A DNA stretch of 12,162 nucleotides, taken from assembly GCA_023448955.1 (NCBI GenBank), contig JAEXJU010000030.1, positions 1-12,162 on the forward strand, given 5' to 3'. The position numbers and the translations under genes are program-made. This document shows positions 6,528 to 12,162 of the stretch, in pieces (the stretch's first letter is position 1; each line of letters opens with the position of its first letter). The DNA is from Bacteroidota bacterium. Its GTDB lineage: Bacteria; Bacteroidota; Bacteroidia; Flavobacteriales; Weeksellaceae. The notes under the pieces were generated by a model, which did not search any database, had not been told where the DNA came from, and saw only the letters and a program-made list of their open reading frames with translations.

Positions 6528-7910
6528 ATGAGTATTTTAATCAAAAACGGCAATATAGTTACAGCATCAGAAAATTTCATTGGTGATATTTTTATCGAAG
6601 ATGAAACGATTTCTGCCATCGGAAAGAATCTGAAATATGAAGCGGATGAACTCATTGATGCTTCCGGTAAATTGATTTTTCCCGGTGGAATAGATCCTCA
6701 CGTTCACCTGGATATGCCGTTTATGGGAACTTTTTCCAGTGATTCTTACGAAACGGGAACACGGGCTGCATTATTTGGCGGAACAACAATGGTTATTGAC
6801 TTTATTCTTCAGACTCAAGGGAAGTCTCTTCGTTCGGCATTAGAAGAATGGAAGGGAAGAAGCGAGGGAAATGCAGTCGGCGATTATAGTTTCCATATGG
6901 CTGTGACGGATTATAATGATAATACCAAGCCAGAAATCCGGGAGATGATAGAAGAGGAAGGCATTACGTCTTTCAAAACCTTTATGGCTTATAAAGGTGC
7001 ATTGATGGTGGATGACCGTCAGATGGTCGGCTTGATGGAGGAGGTGAAACAACACGGCGGACTTATCAACGTTCACGCAACCAACGGCGATATGATTGAT
7101 TATCTGGTTCAGAAAAATCGAAATGAAGGCAATCGTGCTCCGATTTATCACTATCTGTCTCAGCCGGAAGTGACGGAAGCAGAAGCCAGCGAGCGTTTTG
7201 TTGATATGACCAATTTTACAGGCTGTCCCGGCTATATTGTGCATCTTACTTGCGAAGGCGCTCTGAATGCGGTGCGAAACGCAACCAGAAGGAATCAGCA
7301 CGTTTTCGTGGAAACCTGTATTCAGTATTTAATTCTTGATGCGAGTTTATATGAGCAGGATTTTGAGGGCGCAAAATGGGTAATGTCGCCACCGTTGAGA
7401 GAGAAAAAGGATCAGGAAACACTTTGGGCGGGAATCAATCAGGGGTTGGTCAATGTGGTTGCTACAGACCATTGTCCGTTTTTCTGGGAACAGAAATTAA
7501 TGGGTATTGACGATTTCTCAAAAATTCCGAACGGACATCCGGCTGTGGAAAACCGAATGGAACTTTTATATTCCGAAGGAGTTCATAAAGGCAGAATTAC
7601 ACTAAGCAAATTCGTAGAAGTGGCCTGTACAAATCCAGCCAAGATTTTCGGAATGTACCCTAAAAAAGGAACTATTTGTATCGGTTCGGATGCCGATTTG
7701 GTGATTTTCGATCCCAATGAAAAACATACGCTTTCAGCAAAAACCCATCATATGAATGTGGATTACAGCGGTTATGAAGGCTGGGAAGTCACCGGAAAAG
7801 TCAAAACCGTTTTATTAAGAGGAAAAGTCGCCATTGATAATAACGAATGCCTTGTCGGAAAAGGCTATGGTCAATTTATTAAACGGAATAAAGTCTCAGA
7901 TAAAATTTAA
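6528..7910 (+). CDS. hydA: Dihydropyrimidinase (hydantoinase)
   Basis: This 460-residue cytoplasmic amidohydrolase-superfamily enzyme opens the ring of dihydrouracil (or dihydrothymine) to the N-carbamoyl-beta-amino acid; the same family also hydrolyses 5-substituted hydantoins. All metal ligands of the binuclear zinc centre are visible: His58 and His60 in DPHVHLD, the carboxylated Lys150 in SFKTFMAYKG, His183 in NVHATN, His239 in VHLTCEGAL and Asp314 in VATDHCPF. Tyr155, which orients the substrate in characterised family members, is also present. Length and ligand spacing are those of true D-hydantoinase/dihydropyrimidinases rather than allantoinase or dihydroorotase. It is followed after 26 bases by the amidohydrolase for its product. 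The ATG at 6528 fits family N-termini (MSILIKNGNIVT). Confidence 0.95.
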   Translation: MSILIKNGNIVTASENFIGDIFIEDETISAIGKNLKYEADELIDASGKLIFPGGIDPHVHLDMPFMGTFSSDSYETGTRAALFGGTTMVIDFILQTQGKSLRSALEEWKGRSEGNAVGDYSFHMAVTDYNDNTKPEIREMIEEEGITSFKTFMAYKGALMVDDRQMVGLMEEVKQHGGLINVHATNGDMIDYLVQKNRNEGNRAPIYHYLSQPEVTEAEASERFVDMTNFTGCPGYIVHLTCEGALNAVRNATRRNQHVFVETCIQYLILDASLYEQDFEGAKWVMSPPLREKKDQETLWAGINQGLVNVVATDHCPFFWEQKLMGIDDFSKIPNGHPAVENRMELLYSEGVHKGRITLSKFVEVACTNPAKIFGMYPKKGTICIGSDADLVIFDPNEKHTLSAKTHHMNVDYSGYEGWEVTGKVKTVLLRGKVAIDNNECLVGKGYGQFIKRNKVSDKI

Positions 7911-7930
7911 TAACTAATAACTCATAACTA
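7910..7930 (+). repeat. Heptamer tandem repeat in the dihydropyrimidinase-amidohydrolase spacer
   Basis: Three units, ATAACTA, ATAACTC and ATAACTA, follow each other with a period of 7. They begin at the last base of the upstream stop codon and end six bases before the next ATG. Confidence 0.65.
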
Positions 7931-7936
7931 AAAGCT

Positions 7937-8803
7937 ATGTCTCGAATCATAAAATCAGGATTAATCCAAATGTCTCTCGCTAAAACAGAAGGCGAAGGAA
8001 CGATTGACGAAATAAAACAGGCGATGCTGGAAAAACATCTGCCTTATATTGATGAAGCTGGTCAAAAAGGCGTTCAGATTTTATGCTTTCAGGAGATTTT
8101 TAATACACCATATTTCTGTCCGGGTCAGGACTCCAAATGGTATGAGTCGGCAGAAACCGTTCCGGGTCCTACGACAGATCTGATGGCAGAATATGCTAAA
8201 AAATACCAAATGGTGATTATCGTTCCTATTTACGAAAAAGACGGCGCCGGAATTCTTTATAATACAGCCGCCGTGATAGATGCAGACGGACAATATCTAG
8301 GAAAATACCGTAAAAACCACATTCCGCAAACGGGTGGATTCTGGGAAAAATACTTCTTCAAACCCGGAAATATGGGCTATCCTGTTTTGCAGACCAGATA
8401 TGCTAAAATCGGGGTTTACATCTGCTACGACAGACATTTTCCGGAAGGTGCAAGGGTGTTGGGAATCAATGGAGCAGAGATCGTTTACAATCCTTCCGCA
8501 ACAACAGTCGGACAGTCACAATACCTTTGGAAGCTGGAACAGCCGGCTCACGCTGTAGCGAATGGCTATTTTATGGGCTGCATTAATCGTGTTGGAACAG
8601 AAAAACCCTGGAATCTCGGCAAATTCTACGGAACTTCTTATTTCGTCAATCCTTTGGGTGAGATCTTTGCGACGGCTTCGGAAGATAGAGATGAGCTTCT
8701 CATTGCCGAATTTGATCTGGATCTGATAGATCAGGTTCGCTCCAAATGGCAGTTTTACCGCGACAGACGACCGGAAACTTACGATGACTTAACTCAATTA
8801 TAA
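7937..8803 (+). CDS. Nitrilase-superfamily N-carbamoyl-beta-alanine amidohydrolase (beta-ureidopropionase)
   Basis: This 288-residue carbon-nitrogen hydrolase has the cysteine-based triad in place: Glu53 in CFQEIFNTPYF, Lys126 in KYRKNHIP and Cys163 in GVYICYDRHFPE, plus the second structural glutamate Glu137 in FWEKYFF. The family member usually found with this FNTPYFCP and RKNHIPQ context cleaves N-carbamoyl-beta-alanine to beta-alanine, CO2 and ammonia; a close relative is N-carbamoylputrescine amidase. The neighbouring dihydropyrimidinase supports the pyrimidine role, and no polyamine genes are seen here. The protein is cytoplasmic with no signal peptide. A second, unrelated carbamoyl-amidase family is encoded about 3 kb downstream, so the share of work between them is open. 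Confidence 0.9.
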   Translation: MSRIIKSGLIQMSLAKTEGEGTIDEIKQAMLEKHLPYIDEAGQKGVQILCFQEIFNTPYFCPGQDSKWYESAETVPGPTTDLMAEYAKKYQMVIIVPIYEKDGAGILYNTAAVIDADGQYLGKYRKNHIPQTGGFWEKYFFKPGNMGYPVLQTRYAKIGVYICYDRHFPEGARVLGINGAEIVYNPSATTVGQSQYLWKLEQPAHAVANGYFMGCINRVGTEKPWNLGKFYGTSYFVNPLGEIFATASEDRDELLIAEFDLDLIDQVRSKWQFYRDRRPETYDDLTQL

Positions 8804-8808
8804 ACTTT

Positions 8809-8924
8809 TATGGCAGCTATATCCGTCTTCCACTCCCGCTTTTTTCTTTTCTGTAAAAAGAAAAAGAGCTCCGTTCAAGCCGGGCTGCGGATTGTAGATA
8901 TAATACTGGTTTGACAAATAATCA
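8809..8924. repeat. Intergenic palindromic repeat element, copy 1
   Basis: The spacer after the amidohydrolase gene shares blocks with the spacer after preA (copy 2, 11645-11794). Exact shared words are TCCCGCTTTTTT (8834-8845) and AAAAAGAGCTCC (8861-8872), with looser similarity on both outer sides: TATCCG on the left, and TTTG and TCA words on the right. In this copy the centre is a short hairpin, CTTTTTTCTTTT (8839-8850) against AAAAGAAAAAG (8856-8866) with one bulge. The right arm is not followed by a T run, so it is not a normal rightward terminator. A small GTTTGA/TCAAAC inverted repeat lies at 8909-8927. Confidence 0.7.
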
Positions 8925-8942
8925 AACGTTACTTACTAAAAA

Positions 8943-8956
8943 ACAACTGACAACTA
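8943..8956 (+). repeat. Two-unit heptamer repeat before preT
   Basis: ACAACTG and ACAACTA are adjacent and end eight bases before the preT ATG at 8965. Two units alone would be weak; they are listed because three other spacers in the operon show the same period. Confidence 0.4.
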
Positions 8957-8964
8957 AGAAAATT

Positions 8965-10302
8965 ATGATAGCAAACAGACGCTTAACTGAAGAACAATAT
9001 CAGCAAAATTTCGCGGACATTCATCCACCTTTTGAGAATCGGGAAGGCGCTATAATAGAAGCCAACCGCTGTATAATGTGCTACGACGCACCTTGTATCA
9101 AAATGTGTCCAACACATATCAACATTCCGAAATTTATCAAACAAATTGCGACAGACAACGTGAAAGGCTCGGCTCGTACCATTTTTACGGATAATATTAT
9201 GGGCGCAAGCTGTTCCAAAGTTTGCCCGGTCGAAAAGTTGTGCGAAGGTTCCTGCGTTTATAATCTGCTGCACGAGGAACCGATTCAGATAGCACGTTTG
9301 CAAAGATATTCCACAGAAAAAGCAATGTATAACAACTGGCAATTGTTCGAGAGAAAACCTTCTCTTGGAAAAAAAGTGGCGGTGGTTGGTGCTGGTCCTG
9401 CCGGATTGGCGTGTGCTTTCTATTTGTCAAAAGAAGGCGTGGATGTAACGATTTTCGAAATGGAATCCAAAGGCGGCGGACTGATGACTTACGGAATTGC
9501 AGCTTATAAAGTTACTCCGGAATTCTGCGAAGACGAAGTGAAATATATCACATCCATTGGCGGAATTGATATCAGATATAACCAGGAACTTGGAAAAGAT
9601 GTTCACCTGAAAGATTTGCAGGATAATTTTGATGCTGTTTTCCTTGGAATCGGTGTCGGAATTGCGAGAAGACTCGATATTTCTGGGGAAGATTCTCAAG
9701 GTGTCGAAGACGCAATTTCTTACATTTATAATCTCAGAACCAATGATTTTTCAACGGTTCCTGTTGGCGACAAAGTGGTGGTAATAGGTTTGGGAATGAC
9801 AGCAATAGATGCTGCAACCCAGGCAAAAAGACTGGGAGCAAAAGATGTGACGATTGTTTACAGAAGAACAGAAAACGAAAAACCTTGTACCGATGTAGAA
9901 TTGGATATTGCCAAACTGGACGGTTGTAATATGGAATATCTTGCAGCACCAAAAGAAGTTTATGCTGAGAATGGAAATGTAAAGACATTAGTTTGCAGCA
10001 GGATGAAATTAGGCGATGCGGATGCATCAGGAAGAAGAAGTCCTGTGGAAACCGGAGAAACCTTTGAGATCGAATGCGATATGATTATTAAAGCAGCCGG
10101 GCAAACGCCATTCGAAGGGTTAATTTCCAATTACGAATTACAGAATTCTTATGGCAAAGTTTCCGTTAATTCCGCTTATGAAACCAACTGGAAAGGTGTC
10201 TTTGCCGGCGGCGACTGCATCAATGGCGGAAAAGAAGTGGTGAATGCTGCTCAGGACGGAAAATTGGCGGCCCGTTCAATCTTAGAATATATATTGAATT
10301 AA
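8965..10302 (+). CDS. preT: Dihydropyrimidine dehydrogenase flavoprotein subunit PreT
   Basis: This 445-residue FAD and Fe-S subunit is of the GltD/PreT type. It takes electrons from NAD(P)H and passes them to PreA, which reduces uracil or thymine. The N-terminal domain holds two cysteine clusters for 4Fe-4S centres: Cys36, 39, 44, 48 in CIMCYDAPCIKMCP and Cys83, 87, 93, 97 in CSKVCPVEKLCEGSC. FAD binding follows at VVGAGPAGLACAFYL (140-154), the pyridine nucleotide site at VVVIGLGMTAIDAA (271-284), and the closing FAD motif at AGGDCINGGKEVVNAA (about 414-429). The frame stays open upstream to a TTG at 8911, but family proteins begin near ANRRLTEEQ, so the ATG at 8965 is chosen. A 161-base spacer with a repeat element separates it from the previous gene, unlike the tighter spacing upstream. 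Confidence 0.93.
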   Translation: MIANRRLTEEQYQQNFADIHPPFENREGAIIEANRCIMCYDAPCIKMCPTHINIPKFIKQIATDNVKGSARTIFTDNIMGASCSKVCPVEKLCEGSCVYNLLHEEPIQIARLQRYSTEKAMYNNWQLFERKPSLGKKVAVVGAGPAGLACAFYLSKEGVDVTIFEMESKGGGLMTYGIAAYKVTPEFCEDEVKYITSIGGIDIRYNQELGKDVHLKDLQDNFDAVFLGIGVGIARRLDISGEDSQGVEDAISYIYNLRTNDFSTVPVGDKVVVIGLGMTAIDAATQAKRLGAKDVTIVYRRTENEKPCTDVELDIAKLDGCNMEYLAAPKEVYAENGNVKTLVCSRMKLGDADASGRRSPVETGETFEIECDMIIKAAGQTPFEGLISNYELQNSYGKVSVNSAYETNWKGVFAGGDCINGGKEVVNAAQDGKLAARSILEYILN

Positions 10303-10320
10303 CAAAATCAAAAAAAACAT

Positions 10321-10346
10321 TGTCACACTGAGCTTGTCGAAGTGTC
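10321..10346. repeat. CTGAGCTTGTCGAAG-type palindromic repeat between preT and preA
   Basis: The spacer contains CTGAGCTTGTCGAAG (10328-10342) inside flanks TGTCACA and TGTC, with ACACT (10325-10329) pairing to AGTGT (10341-10345). From general knowledge, this core is a dispersed short palindromic repeat seen in intergenic DNA of many bacteria, including Bacteroidetes. There is no T run, so it is not an intrinsic terminator, but the hairpin lies in the transcript between two subunit genes. Confidence 0.7.
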
Positions 10347-10370
10347 TATCTCAAACTTTAAATCAAAATT

Positions 10371-11639
10371 ATGGCAGATATATCTTGTGACTTTTTAGGT
10401 ATAAAATCCCCGAATCCTTTTTGGCTAGCTTCAGCACCGCCTACAGATAAAAAAATAAATGTAATGCGCGCCTTCGAAGCGGGATGGGGTGGCGTTGTCT
10501 GGAAAACATTAGGTTCCCAGGTAAAAAATGTTTCTTCCCGTTATTCCGCAATCAATTTCAATGGACAGCGTGTTGCGGGTTTCAATAATATAGAATTAAT
10601 TTCCGATCGACCTTTGGATATCAACCTTCGGGAAATCGAAGAAGTGGTAAGGGAATTTCCGGACAGAGCGATGATTATTTCGCTAATGGCAGATAACACA
10701 AGAGAAGCATGGCACGAAATGGTAAAACGTTGTGAGCAAACTGGCGCTCACGGCTTCGAGCTCAATTTTGGTTGCCCGCACGGGATGACAGAGCGCGGAA
10801 TGGGTGCAGCTGTCGGACAGGATCCGGAAATTGCGGGAATGATCGTAGAATGGGTGATGGAAGTCGCCACATTGCCTGTCATCACAAAACTGACGCCTAA
10901 TGTTCATTCCGTAGTTCCGACCGGAAGAGCGGCGGTCAATGCAGGAACCAACGCATTGTCTTTGATTAATACCATTCAGTCTGTTACAGGAATCGACCTG
11001 GATACATTAGTTCCTAATCCGAATGTTGGCGGGCAATCCGTTTTTGGCGGCTATTGCGGACCGGCTGTTAAGCCAATTGCACTTAAAATGCTGACAACCA
11101 TTTCCAAAGACCCTGTCACTTCCCAAGTTCCCATTTCCGGGATTGGAGGCGTTTCAACGTGGCAGGATGCGGTGGAGTTTATGTTGTTGGGTTCCACTTC
11201 CGTTCAGGTTTGTACGGCTGCGATGAAATATGGATTCAGAATTGTGGAAGATTTATGCGAAGGTCTCAACAACTGGATGGACGAAAAAGGTTTTGAAAAA
11301 ATCACAGATTTCGTAGGCAAATCAGTTCCTACGATGACCGAATGGGAAAAACTCGACCTCAATTTCCATATCGTTGCCAATATCAATCAGGACAAATGCA
11401 TCCACTGCGGATTATGCCACATTGCCTGCGAAGACACATCGCATCAGGCGATTTTCAAAGGTGACGGAATGCCTTACAATACTTACACGATCAACGAACC
11501 AGAATGTGTCGGCTGTAACCTTTGTAAGCTGGTTTGTCCCGTTGATAATTGTATCACAATGGAAGAAAAAAGAGTTGGTCCGGATTATCTCAACTGGATT
11601 CAGTTCCAGGAAAAGGGTTTGCCGCTGAATGATCATTAA
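10371..11639 (+). CDS. preA: Dihydropyrimidine dehydrogenase catalytic subunit PreA
   Basis: This 422-residue subunit carries the FMN-dependent dihydroorotate dehydrogenase-like barrel that reduces uracil or thymine to the 5,6-dihydro form, using electrons from PreT. Residues 1 to about 310 are the barrel: SAPPTDKK near the FMN phosphate side, NFGCPHGMTERGMGAAVGQ with the catalytic Cys135, TKLTPNV, SLINTI, and GIGGVSTWQDAVEFMLLGS near the C-terminal FMN phosphate site. A ferredoxin-like tail binds two 4Fe-4S clusters: Cys343, 346, 349, 353 in CIHCGLCHIAC and Cys379, 382, 385, 389 in CVGCNLCKLVCP. The layout matches the C-terminal half of mammalian dihydropyrimidine dehydrogenase, with PreT being the other half. 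It starts with the ATG at 10371, 68 bases after preT. Confidence 0.95.
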   Translation: MADISCDFLGIKSPNPFWLASAPPTDKKINVMRAFEAGWGGVVWKTLGSQVKNVSSRYSAINFNGQRVAGFNNIELISDRPLDINLREIEEVVREFPDRAMIISLMADNTREAWHEMVKRCEQTGAHGFELNFGCPHGMTERGMGAAVGQDPEIAGMIVEWVMEVATLPVITKLTPNVHSVVPTGRAAVNAGTNALSLINTIQSVTGIDLDTLVPNPNVGGQSVFGGYCGPAVKPIALKMLTTISKDPVTSQVPISGIGGVSTWQDAVEFMLLGSTSVQVCTAAMKYGFRIVEDLCEGLNNWMDEKGFEKITDFVGKSVPTMTEWEKLDLNFHIVANINQDKCIHCGLCHIACEDTSHQAIFKGDGMPYNTYTINEPECVGCNLCKLVCPVDNCITMEEKRVGPDYLNWIQFQEKGLPLNDH

Positions 11640-11644
11640 GATTA

Positions 11645-11794
11645 TTTGGGCGCCTTTATCCGCCCTCCGTTCCCGCTTTTTTGTCATTGCGTATGGAGCG
11701 AAGTAATCAGTAGAACTTTACAGCAAACGCAATGACAAAAAGAGCTCCACTCAGGTAGGGGCGCAGTTTTGACAGCAATAGACCATTTGTCAAT
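11645..11794. repeat. Intergenic palindromic repeat element, copy 2, with nested palindrome
   Basis: The spacer after preA matches copy 1 (8809-8924) in its outer blocks: TTTATCCGCCCTCC-like left flank, TCCCGCTTTTTT at 11671-11682, AAAAAGAGCTCC at 11737-11748, then GGGGCGCAG and a TTTG/TCA tail. The centre differs: here it is a 54-base segment bounded by GTCATTGCG (11683-11691) and CGCAATGAC (11728-11736). Together with the flanking T and A runs this gives a stem of about 15 bp. The element fills most of the 250-base gap before the M20 gene. A TTGACA/TGTCAA inverted pair lies at 11769-11793. The rest of the gap has only a weak CCTTTC/GAAAGG hairpin (11812-11836) and no clear promoter. Confidence 0.72.
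11683..11736. repeat. GTCATTGCG/CGCAATGAC palindromic module inside copy 2
   Basis: This is a 9-bp perfect inverted repeat with a 36-base interior containing GGAGCGAAGTAATC. The combination of GTCATTGCG and GAGCGAAG.AATC resembles a dispersed intergenic repeat common in many bacterial genomes. It sits exactly where copy 1 has a different short hairpin, as if one module had replaced the other. Confidence 0.6.
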
Positions 11795-11889
11795 CATTTT
11801 AAAATTACAAACCTTTCCGAATTGTAAACCGAAAGGATTTACGAACAATAAAACATATAGCTTCAACCTCATATTTTTTTTAAAAACCA

Positions 11890-12162
11890 ATGAACATCAA
11901 CGCTTCACGACTTGAAAAATTCTTCACCGAAATGTCAAAAATCGGGAAAATCGGTGAAACAGGAACCAACAGACCTGCGCATTCTCCGGACGAAAAAAAA
12001 GCATTTGAACTCGCCTCATCGTGGATGAAACAAGCAGGAATGACAACAAGAATTGACAATTTCGGGAATCTTATCGGAAGGTTAGAAGGAACTAATCCCG
12101 ATTTGCCAGTTCTGATGGTTGGTTCACATCTGGATTCTCAACCTTATGGCGGAAGATATGAC
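11890..12162 (+). CDS. M20-family Zn-dependent amidohydrolase, N-carbamoyl-amino acid / beta-ureidopropionase type (N-terminal part)
   Basis: An open frame from ATG at 11890 runs to the window edge, giving the first 91 residues of a protein expected to be about 400 residues long. IGETGTNRPAHSPDEKKA (21-38), TRIDNFGNLIGRLEG (53-67) and GSHLDSQPYGGRYD (78-91) match the hydantoinase/carbamoylase group of M20 metallopeptidases (N-carbamoyl-L-amino acid hydrolase, allantoate amidohydrolase, yeast-type beta-ureidopropionase). His80 and Asp91 are the first metal ligands. In this operon it could be a second enzyme for N-carbamoyl-beta-alanine, the enzyme for the thymine-derived methylated product, or one for an imported ureide. 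It lies 250 bases after preA and may have its own expression level. Confidence 0.85.
   Translation, partial: MNINASRLEKFFTEMSKIGKIGETGTNRPAHSPDEKKAFELASSWMKQAGMTTRIDNFGNLIGRLEGTNPDLPVLMVGSHLDSQPYGGRYD

Noticed and set aside
6840..7301. Leftward ORF of 153 codons opposite dihydropyrimidinase
   Set aside because: It overlaps metal-ligand codons of a well conserved gene on the other strand and shows no family features.
8839..8866. Intrinsic terminator between the amidohydrolase and preT
   Set aside because: The hairpin is T/A-rich and the right arm is followed by AGCTCC, not by a T run; better explained as the core of the repeat element.
3641..8956. CRISPR-like array from the short repeats
   Set aside because: Units are 7 bases, directly adjacent, differ between spacers and have no unique spacers between them; no cas genes are present.
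8911..8964. Upstream in-frame TTG start adding 18 residues to PreT
   Set aside because: The extension is low-complexity spacer sequence covering the heptamer repeat, and family proteins begin near the ATG at 8965 (MIANRRLTEE).
10321..10346. Riboswitch or terminator between preT and preA
   Set aside because: The 68-base spacer is too short for a known aptamer and the palindrome has no T run; it matches a dispersed repeat type.
8809..11794. Transposon or insertion sequence carrying preT-preA between two repeat copies
   Set aside because: No transposase gene is present, the copies are in the same orientation and diverged, and preT-preA are core parts of the pathway; considered only as possible recombination substrates.

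Overview
The window looks like chromosomal DNA of a flavobacterium, most like Chryseobacterium and its relatives. This is inferred from low GC content, AT-rich spacers, no clear Shine-Dalgarno sequences before the genes, nearly exclusive TAA stops, promoter-like motifs close to the Bacteroidetes pattern TTTG-N17-20-TAnnTTTG, and protein sequences that read as Bacteroidetes versions of their families. No tRNA, rRNA, CRISPR array or transposase gene was seen.

Left part (1-1560): the last codons of a DJ-1/PfpI family protein with its terminator, an unrecognised small leftward gene, and a methionine-rich DUF4142 lipoprotein. The lipoprotein gene ends in a hairpin that can stop transcription from both sides.

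Main part (1568-12162): a pyrimidine catabolism locus. A leftward Lrp/AsnC regulator is divergent from a long rightward gene string: mmsA-type dehydrogenase, class III aminotransferase, NCS1 nucleobase transporter, dihydropyrimidinase, nitrilase-family carbamoyl-beta-alanine amidohydrolase, preT, preA, and the start of an M20-family amidohydrolase cut by the window edge. Together they encode a complete reductive route. NCS1 imports uracil, thymine or a related compound. PreT-PreA reduces the ring and dihydropyrimidinase opens it. The amidohydrolase releases beta-alanine (or 3-aminoisobutyrate), ammonia and CO2. The aminotransferase makes (methyl)malonate semialdehyde, and MmsA makes acetyl-CoA or propionyl-CoA. 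The whole path from base to central metabolism sits in about 10 kb.

The coding content is a recognisable pathway rather than a new system. The less explained material is in the spacers. Four spacers carry short tandem repeats with a 7-base period, ending close to the next start codon. The three spacers around preT and preA carry larger palindromic repeats: two copies of one element with different central hairpins, and one copy of a CTGAGCTTGTCGAAG repeat. Two further points are the presence of two unrelated carbamoyl-amidase families in one operon and an apparent substitution at a substrate-binding arginine in MmsA.
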